From Lacticaseibacillus camelliae DSM 22697 = JCM 13995 (GTDB lineage Bacteria > Bacillota > Bacilli > Lactobacillales > Lactobacillaceae): DNA of 61,410 bases. The stretch lies in assembly GCF_001311195.1 (NCBI RefSeq), contig NZ_BBAJ01000005.1, positions 1 through 61,410 on the forward strand, read 5' to 3'. Position numbers and translations under genes: made by a program. Below the pieces are notes generated by a model. It did no database searches. It saw only the letters and a list, made by a program, of their open reading frames with translations, and was not told the DNA's origin. Positions 14,119 through 22,421 of this stretch are shown here, piece by piece. The first letter of the stretch is position 1, and each line of letters begins with the position of its first letter.

Positions 14119-14242
14119 TGGTGCGAAGGACTGGCGGTTTTAGCGGGATGGGTAGCCTAGCCCAAGGCATTGCCGCCGATTTTAGCGGCGAGGCCTTGGG
14201 CGTAGCTAACCACTCCCGCGTTGCCAGTCCGTAGCCCGATTT
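14119..14242. repeat. Intergenic hairpin element, copy B1
   Basis: Starts TGGTGCGAAGG and ends GTAGCCCGATTT. Outer arms GGACTGGC (14128-14135) and GCCAGTCC (14223-14230) pair perfectly. Inside them GCGGGATGG faces CCACTCCCGC, TAGCCTAGCCCAAGG faces CCTTGGGCGTAGCTA, and GCCGCC faces GGCGGC at the tip. First of three tandem copies immediately behind the pyk terminator. Confidence 0.85.
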
Positions 14243-14245
14243 AGT

Positions 14246-14366
14246 AAGGTGCGAAGGACTGGCGTACTTAGGCCGATGACTAGCCTAGCCCAGTGGATTG
14301 CTCGCAGCGCGAGCGAGCCGCTGGGCGTAGCTAGACACTCGGCCGTTGCCAGTCCGTAGCCCGATT
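14246..14366. repeat. Intergenic hairpin element, copy B2
   Basis: Starts AAGGTGCGAAGG and ends GTAGCCCGATT. Outer arms GGACTGGC (14256-14263) and GCCAGTCC (14348-14355) pair perfectly. The stem tip differs from B1: CTCGCAGCGCGAG replaces the GCCGCC...GGCGGC tip but is again self-complementary. Confidence 0.85.
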
Positions 14367-14370
14367 AGGT

Positions 14371-14543
14371 AAGGTGCGAAGACTTGGCGTTCTTAGGGGG
14401 ACAGCCAGCCGCTACGCATGTCAGACTGTACGCCATAAATGGCTACGGTCTGATCATAGCCAGAGGCATTGCCGCCGTTTTTTTTGGCGGCGAGGCCACT
14501 GGCGTAGCTGGATGCTCCCCCGTTACCAAGTCGTAGCCCGATT
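14371..14543. repeat. Intergenic hairpin element, copy B3 with extra module
   Basis: Starts AAGGTGCGAA and ends GTAGCCCGATT. The outer arm GACTTGG (14381-14387) pairs with CCAAGTC (14526-14532). The left half carries an additional module at 14411-14455 (GCTACGCATGTCA, then a hairpin CAGACTGTA-c-GCCAT / ATGGC-TACGGTCTG, then GATC). The same module is found inverted in the right half of copy C. Confidence 0.85.
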
Positions 14544-14578
14544 AAGACCACATGCGAATGGTCTTGGTTTTAAATTTT
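14544..14578 (+). terminator. Terminator-like hairpin after the repeat cluster
   Basis: AAGACCA-CATGCGAA-TGGTCTT stem followed by GGTTTTAAATTTT; could stop read-through from the repeat cluster before the xre gene. Confidence 0.5.
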
Positions 14579-14604
14579 CCGGCGCACATGAAAGTAAGAT
14601 ATAT

Positions 14605-14632
14605 TTGGCATTTGCTGGTCAGGTCGTATACT
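14605..14632 (+). promoter_or_regulatory. xre promoter
   Basis: TTGGCA (14605-14610), a 16-nt spacer and TATACT (14627-14632), 18 nt before the xre start codon. Confidence 0.65.
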
Positions 14633-14650
14633 GTGATCGAGGAAAAATTG

Positions 14651-14845
14651 ATGAGAAATGAACGCATGCGAGCCGCACGCACTGCTCGCAACCTGACGCA
14701 GGCCGAGCTGGCCGAGCGGATCGGGGTGACGCGGCAAACCATTGGCGCTATTGAAAAAGGGGATTACAATCCCACCATTCAGCTTTGTTTGCGAATCTGT
14801 AAGGAACTGGGCAAAACGCTGGACGACTTGTTTTGGGAAGACTGA
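14651..14845 (+). CDS. Small Xre-family HTH regulator
   Basis: 64-aa DNA-binding protein consisting of a single HTH_3 domain: RNLTQAELAERIGVTRQTIG is the helix-turn-helix, followed by AIEKGDYNPTIQLCLRICKE and a terminal LDDLFW. This type is common in Firmicutes directly ahead of a small membrane protein gene, as here. The ATG at 14651 follows CGAGGA; an upstream in-frame ATG lacks an RBS. The membrane-protein gene starts 25 nt later, so the pair is co-transcribed and the regulator probably controls its own operon. Confidence 0.8.
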   Translation: MRNERMRAARTARNLTQAELAERIGVTRQTIGAIEKGDYNPTIQLCLRICKELGKTLDDLFWED

Positions 14846-14869
14846 CAAATGAGTGGGGAGGACAATTGG

Positions 14870-15313
14870 ATGTTTGATGAAAGGCAACGACTGCTCCGGT
14901 TGCGCGGTTTCGCAGGGGGCTTTTGGCTGCTGCTCGGACTGCTTGGCCTGAACTTTGCGGTTTCCGCGGTGGTCGGCCATCCCGTCGTGGCTGATCAGGG
15001 CACTTTGACCATGCTGGTCTTTTTTTCCGACCATGGTGGCGGTGATCATCTACGACATCTTCACTGGCGCGTATTTGAAGCCTAGTGATCACAATCGCAT
15101 TTTGTTGGTGCTGGGCATTATCGGGATCATGGACCTTTGATCAAAGGTCAAGACTACTGGTGGAAGATGACAATGCATTACGGTGCGCCGTTGATCGTTC
15201 ATTGGCAGGTGACCCGCGACGCCGCGGTCGAGCTTGTCCCTTGGTGCATGATTTTGCTGGGAATGGCATCGTTGATCGCGTGGTGGCGTGGTCGTCGCGA
15301 GCGGGTCAACTAA
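14870..15313 (+). CDS. Four-TM membrane protein paired with Xre regulator (two frameshifts)
   Basis: Integral membrane protein of about 147 aa, family not recognised. The start at 14870 follows GGGGAGG. Hydrophobic segments: GFWLLLGLLGLNFAVSAVV; LTMLVFFPTMVAVIIYDIF; ILLVLGIIGIMDLLI; LVPWCMILLGMASLIAWW. The first break is a T7 run at 15020-15026 that should be T6, the second a missing T near 15135 (GAC-CTT-TTG). After correction the frame runs to the TAA at 15311-15313. No catalytic motif; a sensing or stress role with the adjacent Xre protein is inference only. Confidence 0.65.
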
Positions 15314-15323
15314 ACGCGTGAAA

Positions 15324-15354
15324 GGCTGCTGAAGCGATTCAGCGGCTTTTTTTT
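15324..15354 (+). terminator. Terminator of the xre operon
   Basis: GGCTGCTGAA-GCGA-TTCAGCGGC stem followed by eight T residues. Confidence 0.85.
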
Positions 15355-15477
15355 GTCCCAATGATTGTTTTGACTGCGGCGTGCAACAATTATTTTCCAG
15401 TTATCGTTATGTAAACTAATGACAATATTGCCCGAAGCGTGTAAAGTGTTATCTAGACTGTACTGACGGAGGTAGAC

Positions 15478-15939
15478 ATGGAAAGCTGGTTATTCCTAGG
15501 CGCAGTGTTCGGAATCGCTGCGCTGTCGAAGAACAAGGCCCTGATGATCGGTGTCGGTTTCGTGATGGTGCTTAAGCTGGTGCCGCTGTTTCACCCACTG
15601 CTGAAGCTGATGCAGGCGCAGGGGATCAACTGGGGCGTCACCATTATTTCAGCGGCCATCATGGTGCCGATCGCCACTGGCGAGATCACGGTGTCGGACC
15701 TGCTGAACGTGATGAAAACGCCGGCCGGCTGGATCGCCATTGCAATGGGGGTGCTGGTCGCGGTGCTGTCATCCAAAGGGGTCGGCCTGCTTGCCGGCAA
15801 TCCCGAAATGACCGTGGCCCTCGTGTTCGGCACGATCCTCGGCGTGGTCTTCCTGAAGGGCATCGCGGCCGGGCCGGTGATCGCCAGCGGCATGACTTAC
15901 GTAATCCTCAGCGTGTTTAACCTGATGCCAACGCATTAA
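15478..15939 (+). CDS. UPF0756 (DUF441) membrane protein
   Basis: 153-aa integral membrane protein with about four to five hydrophobic segments and the family hallmarks [41 protein letters not shown] and [22 protein letters not shown] (YtwI/YeaL family). Function unknown. ACGGAGGTAGAC gives a strong RBS. Frame intact. The cvfB start lies 13 nt after the stop behind AAAGGAG, so the two are likely co-transcribed. Confidence 0.85.
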   Translation: MESWLFLGAVFGIAALSKNKALMIGVGFVMVLKLVPLFHPLLKLMQAQGINWGVTIISAAIMVPIATGEITVSDLLNVMKTPAGWIAIAMGVLVAVLSSKGVGLLAGNPEMTVALVFGTILGVVFLKGIAAGPVIASGMTYVILSVFNLMPTH

Positions 15940-15951
15940 AGGAGAATAGAA

Positions 15952-16814
15952 ATGAATTTTAACGGACAAATTATCGACGCCACGGTTTCGGACCAAAATG
16001 AGACCCAGGTGTTCGTCCAGTACCAAGGCGTGACCATGAGTGTCGACGCGACCGAGTTTGAAACGCAGCCGGCAGTGGGCGACGTCTTGCATGGTTTTGC
16101 TTACGAGAATAAAAGCGGTGCGGACCGCTTCACGACCAAGCTGCCGGCAGTTGGCTACGACCGGTACGCCTTTGGCACAGTGGTCGACGTGCGCAAGGAC
16201 CTCGGGGTCTTTATCGACATCGGGCTGCCCGACAAGGACCTGGTCCTGTCGCTGGATGACCTGCCGGAGCTGACCAAGCTGTGGCCGGCCAAGGGCGACC
16301 GGCTCATGGTGTCCATGCACATCGACAAGCAGCACCGCCTGTGGGCCAAGCTCGCCGACATGAACATGTTCCAGGCCGTGGCCAACCAGGCCAAGCCGAC
16401 CATGATGAACGAAAACGTCACGGCCACGGTGTACGCGCTGCGCCTGTCCGGCACCCATGTCATCACCGACGATTATTACCTGGCTTCATTCACCCCAGCG
16501 AGCGCGACCAGGAGCCGCGGCTGGGCGAAGTGGTGCACGGCCGCGTGATCGGCGTGCGCGATGACGGCACGCTGAACCTTTCGCTGCGCCCGCGCGCGTA
16601 CGAGGAAATCGGCGACGATGCCGCGATGATCCTGGCCTTTATCGACCACGACCCGAGCAAGTCGATCCCGTACACGGATAAAAGTGATCCGGACGCCATC
16701 AAAATGACGTTCGGCATCAGCAAAGGGGCGTTCAAGCGCGCCTTGGGGCACCTGCTGAAGGCGCACCTGATTGTCGAAGAAAATGGAGTGACCCGTCGTG
16801 CCGACCAAAAGTGA
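15952..16814 (+). CDS. cvfB: S1-like RNA-binding protein CvfB (one frameshift)
   Basis: CvfB/YitL family: three S1-like modules and a C-terminal winged helix that bind RNA and affect virulence or stress gene expression in other Firmicutes. Visible: AFGTVVDVRKDLGVFIDIGL (second S1), HGRVIGVRDDGTLNLSLRPR (third S1), and the winged-helix FGISKGAFKRALGHLLK. A G is missing near 16483 (YLG-FIHPSERDQEPRLGEVV expected); corrected length is 287 aa, typical. The last 17 nt overlap the xerD start, indicating translational coupling. Confidence 0.9.
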
Positions 16815-17703
16815 ACAAGCCCGCGCTGATCTCATCGGGGATTTTGTGCATTATTTGGACATCGAGCGCGGTTTAGCCAAAACGACGCAGGCCAGTTACC
16901 GCCAGGACCTGGTGGAGTTCACCGCGTGGGTCAATCAGCAGCATTTGGACAGTTTTCCGGAGGATCTGGCCTCGATTCAGGCCTTTTTGGCGACTCAGGC
17001 CCAGGTGAAGGCGGCGACTTCGCAGAGCCGGATGATTTCGGCGATGCGCAAGTTCTACCGGTACCTGCTGCGCGAAGAGCGCGTCAAGGCCGACCCGATG
17101 GCGCTGGTTGACTCGCCCAAGCCCGCCAAGCACCTGCCGGCGACCTTGAACGGCCCGGAGATCGACGCGCTGATGGCGGCGCCAGATGTGAACAAGCCGC
17201 TGGGCATGCGCGACCGGGCGATTTTTGAGCTGATGTACGCGACCGGCCTGCGGGTGTCCGAAGTGGTCAACCTGCGTCTCGATCAGCTGCACCTGAGCTT
17301 GAACCTGCTGGAAGTGACCGGCAAGGGCGACAAGCAGCGCATCGTGCCGGTGTCGCCGCAGGCCGTGGACTGGGTCAACCAGTACCTGCACGACAGCCGG
17401 CCGCGCCTGATCAAAAGCGGCAAGCCGAGCGTTGTGTTCGTCAATTTTCACGGCCACCAACTCACGCGGCAGGGCATCTGGAAGAACCTCAAGGCGTACA
17501 TTGCCGACATCGGCATCCAAAAGGACGTCACGCCGCACACGCTGCGCCACAGCTTCGCCACGAACCTGCTTGAAAACGGCGCCGACCTGCGCGTGGTCCA
17601 GGAGCTGCTCGGCCACGCCGATATCTCCACGACCCAGATCTACACGCACCTGTCCAACAAGAAGATCATGACTGTGTACCACCAGACCCATCCGCGGGGC
17701 TGA
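16798..17703 (+). CDS. xerD: Site-specific tyrosine recombinase XerD
   Basis: Chromosome-dimer resolution at dif with XerC/XerS. 301 aa. An N-terminal SAM-like core-binding domain (HYLDIERGLAKTTQASYRQD) precedes the catalytic domain with the R-K-H-R-H-Y set: ATGLRVSEV (first Arg), GKGDKQRIVP, HTLRHSFATNLLENGADL (HxxR), LGHADISTTQIYTHL (His and nucleophile Tyr). GTG start at 16798 after ATGGAG. Frame intact. The position next to cvfB and upstream of ribT-scpAB is the standard Firmicutes order, so this is the housekeeping recombinase, not a mobile-element integrase. Confidence 0.93.
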   Translation: MPTKSEQARADLIGDFVHYLDIERGLAKTTQASYRQDLVEFTAWVNQQHLDSFPEDLASIQAFLATQAQVKAATSQSRMISAMRKFYRYLLREERVKADPMALVDSPKPAKHLPATLNGPEIDALMAAPDVNKPLGMRDRAIFELMYATGLRVSEVVNLRLDQLHLSLNLLEVTGKGDKQRIVPVSPQAVDWVNQYLHDSRPRLIKSGKPSVVFVNFHGHQLTRQGIWKNLKAYIADIGIQKDVTPHTLRHSFATNLLENGADLRVVQELLGHADISTTQIYTHLSNKKIMTVYHQTHPRG

Positions 17704-17790
17704 GTACAAACCTCCAGTGGCTTGGGGTTTGTTCGCTCTCTTAAGATATGGTAAAGTATCTTGGAGTGTAGTTAATCTGTGGAGGCTATC

Positions 17791-18183
17791 ATGCTAACCA
17801 AGTATAAGAATGATTATGCCAAGATCGCGATGGGCTTCTTATCGTTCATTCCCGACTTGAAGGACATTGATCATCTCAAAACTGAACTGACGCTGTATAC
17901 GGCTGACAATTCGCATGTGCTGTACCTGTACCGCGAGGCCCCGGGGGCAGACTTTGAGGGGGTCGTCGGCGCGGAACTCGGCAAGGACTATGTCATGGTG
18001 CGGCACCTGTCGCTGTCGCCGGCGGTGCGAAGCGAAACGACGCAGTTTGCCGTTTTGCGGGATTTGTGTGCCGAATATCCGGATAAGAAACTGATGGGCA
18101 CCATGGACAACGCCAGTCTGATCGCCGCGTACCAGAAGTATAGAAAAGAGGATCACGATGGCGCTGACGTTAGTGCTGAATGA
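17791..18183 (+). CDS. ribT: RibT-like GNAT-family protein
   Basis: 130-aa protein resembling RibT, a GNAT-fold acetyltransferase encoded beside riboflavin or scpAB genes in Firmicutes; its substrate is not established. Begins MLTKYKNDYAKIAMGFLSFI and contains LYREAPGADFEGVVGAEL and YVMVRHLSLSP, then a CoA-site-like EYPDKKLMGTM. The ATG at 17791 is preferred over an in-frame one 12 nt earlier because GGAGG lies at the right distance. It overlaps scpA by 26 nt, so the genes are translationally linked. Frame intact. Confidence 0.75.
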   Translation: MLTKYKNDYAKIAMGFLSFIPDLKDIDHLKTELTLYTADNSHVLYLYREAPGADFEGVVGAELGKDYVMVRHLSLSPAVRSETTQFAVLRDLCAEYPDKKLMGTMDNASLIAAYQKYRKEDHDGADVSAE

Positions 18184-18886
18184 CTTTTCCGGGCCGCTGG
18201 ACCTGCTTTGGCACCTGATTCGGACCAATGAAGTCGATATTTACGACATTCCGATCGCAGAGATCACTAGCCAATACCTGGCTTACCTGCACGACATGCA
18301 GACGGCCCGGCTGGATGTGGCTGGTGATTATTTTGTTATGGCCGCCAGTCTGATGGCGATGAAAAGTAAAATGCTGTTGCCGCAGCCTGAGCCGGACCAG
18401 GAAGCGGATGAAGACGACTACGAAGACCCGCGGGCAGGGCTGGTTGCCCAGCTGCTGACTTACCAGGTTTACCAAGAGGCGGCCGAGCAGCTGCGGGACC
18501 GCGAAAAGGCGCGCTCGCAGTCCTACGCCAAGCCGGAATCGCTGCCTGGTGCAGACGTCCGGGTGCCGATGCGGCCGGGCTCCGTCAAGCTGAACGACAT
18601 CAGCCGGGCGATGGCGGCCGTGGTGGCGCGCCAGCTCGCGACTAAGACCACCATTGCGCACATCGAGGCCGAACCGATTTCGGTGGAAAAACGCATCAGT
18701 GAGGTGCTGCGCCAGATCGACGAAGTGGGCACCTGCCGGTTCGACGCGCTGGTCGCCGTGAACACGGTGGATGGCGTGGTGACCACGTTTTTGGCAATTT
18801 TGACGCTGATGAAGGCCGACCAGATCATCTGCGAGCAGGCCGGGCCGTTTGCGCCGATCACCGTCATGAAAAAGGAGGCCGCCTGA
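18158..18886 (+). CDS. scpA: Segregation and condensation protein A
   Basis: Kleisin subunit bridging the SMC heads in chromosome condensation. 242 aa. The N-terminal SMC-neck-binding helix region starts FSGPLDLLWHLIRTNEVDIYDIPI; AASLMAMKSKMLLP is the usual ScpA signature. The middle is acidic (DQEADEDDYEDP), followed by a C-terminal winged helix (TCRFDALVAVNTVDGVVTTFLAIL). Start overlaps ribT; the stop overlaps the scpB start by one base (TGATG). Frame intact. Confidence 0.93.
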   Translation: MALTLVLNDFSGPLDLLWHLIRTNEVDIYDIPIAEITSQYLAYLHDMQTARLDVAGDYFVMAASLMAMKSKMLLPQPEPDQEADEDDYEDPRAGLVAQLLTYQVYQEAAEQLRDREKARSQSYAKPESLPGADVRVPMRPGSVKLNDISRAMAAVVARQLATKTTIAHIEAEPISVEKRISEVLRQIDEVGTCRFDALVAVNTVDGVVTTFLAILTLMKADQIICEQAGPFAPITVMKKEAA

Positions 18887-19545
18887 TGCAACCCGTGATC
18901 GAAGCAATCCTATACACCGCCGGGGAAGCGGGGGTTGCGCTGAGCGATTTTGCCCAGCTTCTCAACATTTCGCCCGCCGCCATGCGTCAGCAGCTGGCCA
19001 CGTTTGGGCAGGGGCTGGCAGACGATGCCAGCCGCGGCCTGATGCTGCAAAGCGCCGACGACCGGTACTACCTGCTGACCAAACCCGAGTACGCAAGCGC
19101 GCTGAAGCAGTACTTTGCGGGTCCGCCGCACACTGGGCTGTCCAACGCCGCGCTGGAGGTGCTGGCGATTATCGCCTACCAGCAGCCCATCACGCGCCTG
19201 GAAATTGACGATGTGCGCGGCGTGCAAAGTTCCGGCGCCTTGACGACGTTGGCATCGCGGCAGCTGATCAAGGAAGCCGGGCGCAAGGATGCGCCAGGGC
19301 GGCCGATTTTGTACGCCACCACGCCGTTTTTCCTGGACTACTTCGGTCTGCATACCCTTGACGACCTGCCGCCGCTGGATGAGACCAAGGCCGACCCGAC
19401 TGAGGTCGACCTGTTCACCGATTTTCGTAACACCCTGCCGGACAGTGCGGCAGATGACGCCGAACCGGCGGCATCAGAGTCAGAAGATGCACCAACTGAG
19501 GCCACTGACGCGAAGTCAGAGGAAGGATCCAACCATGCCAAGTAA
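18886..19545 (+). CDS. scpB: Segregation and condensation protein B
   Basis: Kleisin-interacting winged-helix protein of the SMC-ScpAB complex. 219 aa. EAILYTAGEAGVALSDFAQLL (first wHTH) and LSNAALEVLAIIAYQQPITRLEID-type second wHTH with VRGVQSSGALTTLASRQLIKE. The C-terminal 45 residues are an acidic Ala/Glu/Asp tail, longer than in many homologues. AAAGGAGG in the end of scpA serves as RBS. Overlaps rluB by 11 nt. Frame intact. Confidence 0.93.
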   Translation: MQPVIEAILYTAGEAGVALSDFAQLLNISPAAMRQQLATFGQGLADDASRGLMLQSADDRYYLLTKPEYASALKQYFAGPPHTGLSNAALEVLAIIAYQQPITRLEIDDVRGVQSSGALTTLASRQLIKEAGRKDAPGRPILYATTPFFLDYFGLHTLDDLPPLDETKADPTEVDLFTDFRNTLPDSAADDAEPAASESEDAPTEATDAKSEEGSNHAK

Positions 19546-20279
19546 ATTAACCGAAGAGCGCCTGCAAAAGGCCATCGCCAACGCCGGGGTCGCGTCACGC
19601 CGCCACGCCGAGGAGCTGATTGCCGCGGGCCACGTCACCGTCAACGGTAACGTGATCACCGAAATGGGCGTCAAGGTCACCAGTGAGGATGCCATCGAAG
19701 TCGACGGCGTGCCGTTGAACCAGGAAGAAAAAAAGCAGTACTTTGTGTTTTACAAGCCGCGGGATGTGATCTCCGCCGTGACCGACAACAAGGGCCGCCG
19801 CACCGTCACCGACTTTTTTTGAGGACGTCAAGGAGCGCATTTACCCGGTCGGCCGCCTCGACTGGGACGCCTCTGGGCTTCTGATCATGACCAACGACGG
19901 GGATTTTGCGAACATGCTCATGCACCCGAGTTACAAGGTCGAGAAAAAGTATGTGGTCAAGGTGCAGGGCATTCCGACCCGCGACAAACTGATGCCGCTG
20001 AAGGACGGGCTGGTCGTGGACCGCAAGAAGCTGGCGCCGGCGAAGTTCAAGCAGATCAGCTCGGACAAGCTGAAAAATACGGCTATCATCCAACTGACCA
20101 TTCACCAAGGCATCAATCACCAGGTCAAAAAGATGTTCAAGGCGATCGGTTATCCGGTCATGAAGCTGGCGCGTGAGCAGTACGGGCCGCTCACGCTGGA
20201 GGGCCTGCAGCCAGGTGAGTACCGGCCGCTCAAGCGCGAGGAAATTCGGGCACTTGAAGCGCTGGCGCAAAAAGGTTGA
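19535..20279 (+). CDS. rluB: 23S rRNA pseudouridine synthase, RluB family (one frameshift)
   Basis: Large-subunit pseudouridine synthase. An N-terminal S4 domain (RLQKAIANAGVASRRHAEEL, GHVTVNGNVITEMG) precedes the RsuA/RluB catalytic domain with YPVGRLDWDASGLLIMTNDG (catalytic Asp in GRLD). The T7 run at 19814-19820 should be T6; corrected TDFFEDVKERIYPVGRLD is continuous and 247 aa long. Fourth gene of the ribT-scpA-scpB-rluB operon. Its TGA stop lies within the -35 box of the ribU promoter. Confidence 0.92.
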
Positions 20280-20305
20280 CAAGCGCTTACATATGTGGTT
20301 ATAAT
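20276..20305 (+). promoter_or_regulatory. ribU promoter with embedded cre-like site
   Basis: TTGACA (20276-20281), an 18-nt spacer and TATAAT (20300-20305). The spacer holds GACAAGCGCTTACA (20278-20291), an 11/14 match to the CcpA consensus with the same AAGCGCTTACA half as the site at glpK. CcpA repression of riboflavin uptake is inference. Confidence 0.75.
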
Positions 20306-20331
20306 TTGTAAGTACTAAAAATTAAATACTG

Positions 20332-20452
20332 GTTCGTCTTCAGGGGCAGGGTGAAATTCCCGACCGGCGGTGATAGTCCGTGAACCGTGCATGTGCACGG
20401 CCGACTTGGTGGAAATCCGAGACCGATAGTATAGTCTAGATAAACGAAGATG
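20332..20452 (+). ncRNA. FMN riboswitch (RFN element)
   Basis: Contains the conserved RFN blocks in order: TCTTCAGGGGCAGGGTGAAA, TTCCCGACCGGCGGT, GTCCGTGAACC, the GTGCATGTGCAC variable stem, CTTGGTGGAAATCCGAGACC, GATAGTATAGTCTAGAT and the closing AACGAAGA. Located between a sigma-A promoter and a terminator ahead of ribU; FMN binding is expected to favour termination and shut off riboflavin uptake. Confidence 0.96.
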
Positions 20453-20482
20453 GGGCTTATTTTGAATCGACATTCAAGCTAA

Positions 20483-20519
20483 GGCCTGTTTACCCCCTGG
20501 GTAAATGGGTCTTTTTTTT
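20483..20519 (+). terminator. Riboswitch expression-platform terminator
   Basis: GGCCTGTTTACCC-CCT-GGGTAAATGGGTC forms a 13-bp stem with three G-T pairs followed by eight T residues; it lies between the FMN aptamer and ribU, so it is the regulated attenuator. Confidence 0.9.
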
Positions 20520-20568
20520 CGCGCCTTGGCGTAGGCCTCTCTGAAGCAACCACATGGAGGGATATTTC

Positions 20569-21162
20569 ATGTCTGGTTCTAGAGTTCACCGTTTAGTCGG
20601 GATCGCGTTGCTTTCGGCGGTCGGGTTTGTCTTAATGATGTACCTGGCGTTTCCGATTCTCCCGATGTTTCCGTTTCTCAAGTTGGATCTGTCCGACTTG
20701 CTGGTACTGCTTGGGGGCCTGCTGTACGGCCCGACCGGCGGCATCATGGTCGCGTTTGTGCGCTCGCTGCTGCACTTTGTTCTCACGGGCGGCGGCATTG
20801 TCAATTTGATCGGTGACCTGGCGGCGTTCATCGCCTCGGTCGGCTTCATGCTGCCGGTCGTCATGACCATGAAGCCAAAAAGCAGCGTGGGCCGCGAAGT
20901 GTCCGGCCTGGCACTGGGCACGCTGAGTCTGACCGTGATCATGAGCCTGCTCAACTGGCTGATCATCATGCCGATGTACCTGGCCGTGATGAGCTTCCCG
21001 CTGGGGATGTCCGTGACCCGCTACGTGCTGATCGGCGTGGTGCCGTTCAACCTGATCAAAGGGGTCGTCGTGTCTGCGGTGTTCTTCGTCATCGCCAAGG
21101 CCATGATGCCGTGGCTGGAAAAGCAGCGCGCGCAGCAGCAAGGCGCGACTCACTTGCAGTAG
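20569..21162 (+). CDS. ribU: Riboflavin ECF transporter S component
   Basis: Substrate-binding membrane subunit that captures riboflavin and works with the shared EcfAAT module encoded elsewhere. 197 aa with about six hydrophobic helices. Typical RibU features: LSAVGFVLMMYLAFPILPMFPFLKLDLSDL near the N-terminus (in pieces AVGFVLMMYLAFP and FPFLKLDLSDL), LLYGPTGGIMVAFVRSLLHF, and NWLIIMPMYLAVMSFP. The ATG at 20569 follows GGAGGGA; an earlier in-frame ATG lacks an RBS. Controlled by the FMN riboswitch. Frame intact. Confidence 0.95.
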   Translation: MSGSRVHRLVGIALLSAVGFVLMMYLAFPILPMFPFLKLDLSDLLVLLGGLLYGPTGGIMVAFVRSLLHFVLTGGGIVNLIGDLAAFIASVGFMLPVVMTMKPKSSVGREVSGLALGTLSLTVIMSLLNWLIIMPMYLAVMSFPLGMSVTRYVLIGVVPFNLIKGVVVSAVFFVIAKAMMPWLEKQRAQQQGATHLQ

Positions 21163-21218
21163 GAATTCATGAAGTCGCAAGTCGTTGTTGAGGCGCAGTG
21201 ACTGGTGAAAGGCAGTTG

Positions 21219-21257
21219 AAGGGCAAGCCGTTGGACTTTTCCAAGGGCTTGCCCTTT
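21219..21257 (+). terminator. ribU terminator
   Basis: AAGGGCAAGCC pairs with GGCTTGCCCTT across a 16-nt loop; the following T stretch is short (TTTATGCTGTTTT). The rest of the roughly 290-nt gap to the hydrolase gene shows no gene; a GGTGGT...ACCACC inverted repeat occurs around 21406-21429. Confidence 0.65.
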
Positions 21258-21453
21258 ATGCTGTTTTGAATGGATTCAAAAGCTTCATGATTCGCGCGAT
21301 GCCATTCACGCGGCGGGTGCTCATGTTATTCTTATCATGCAGTATCCATTTGCCGCTGGGGACGACTTTTGGCCTAGCCAGGGATCATCTGACCGGCGAC
21401 CGCTTGGTGGTGGGTCAAGCCGTGACCACCTGGCGGGCAAGAGAGGAAGCAGA

Positions 21454-22265
21454 ATGCATGTTTTTTTAAAGAACGGTTATTTTACCAAGTTTATGGCCAG
21501 GGTCAGCCAATCTATTTTCTGCATGGCATGTCCCTGTCGCAAGTCAGCATGAGCGCGCTTTACGAGCAGTTTCCGGAGACCAAGCAGTTTCGCCGCTACT
21601 ACGTGGATTTGCCCGGCATGGGGCAGTCTCAAAATGTGACCGGCCTCACCAGCAGTGATCAGGTGGCGGACCTGCTGGCGGCGTTTATCACGGCGACTGC
21701 CGGCAACGCCGCAGTCATTTTGGTCGGCCATTCCTATGGCGGCTACCTGTGTGACGAGCTGGCCACCCGGCTGCAACATGTTGGCGGGGTCTTCACGACC
21801 TGTCCCGTGGTCATTGCCGACAGTGCTGACCGCCATGTTGCCACGCATCGCAATCAAGTCGTTCAGCCGGTACCAGATGACGGTTCGGCGGCCATGCAGG
21901 GCTACCGCTTCATCAACGTGGTGATCAGCCCGCAAACTTGGCAGGCTTATCAGACCCAATCGCTGCCTGGTCAGCGGCAATACAATCGGCAGTTCTGGGA
22001 TCAAATCAAGCAGTCCGGCAAGTATTCACTTGAGGATGAAGCCCAGCTGTTCGCCAACCTGGCCAAGTTGAACATACCCATTTACACCATACTGGGTCGG
22101 CAAGATAACATTGTTGGGTACCAAGACCATCTGCAAAGATTAGGCCATACCCCTAATCAGCACGTGGTCATTGACGATCACGCAGGCCACGCGCTGGGCA
22201 TCGATGATCCGGGGCTGGTCGCGCGGAATTGGCAGTCTTTTCTTGGTGAATGCAGGCATGCTTGA
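21454..22265 (+). CDS. Alpha/beta hydrolase (one frameshift)
   Basis: Serine hydrolase of the alpha/beta fold, about 270 aa, substrate unknown. Corrected N-terminus MHVFKERLFYQVYGQGQPIYFLHG-type includes the oxyanion HGM; the nucleophile elbow is VGHSYGGYL and the catalytic His lies in DDHAGHALG, with TILGRQDNIVG a likely acid region. The T7 run at 21461-21467 is out of frame (T5 or T8 would fit). ATG 21454 follows GAGAGGAAG. Monocistronic, ending in a strong bidirectional hairpin. Confidence 0.75.
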
Positions 22266-22345
22266 CTGGTCAGCCATCCCGTTGGTTTCAGCAAAGCTGA
22301 TCGATTGAACCGTGAGTGAACGTGAAGTTGTTTGATAAAGACAAA

Positions 22346-22391
22346 ATGAGCCTCCAGGATCGGCATTTGCGACCCTGGAGGCTCATCTTTT
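22346..22391. terminator. Bidirectional terminator between convergent genes
   Basis: ATGAGCCTCCAGG pairs perfectly (13 bp) with CCTGGAGGCTCAT, with CTTTTT on the plus side and TTTTGT on the minus side. Confidence 0.85.
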
Positions 22392-22421
22392 TAACTAGCG
22401 GTATTTTTCCCTGACTTGCAC

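Noticed and set aside
16798-17703. Tyrosine recombinase as a marker of a mobile element
   Set aside because: Gene order cvfB-xerD-ribT-scpAB is the housekeeping XerD context; no att sites or phage genes adjoin it.
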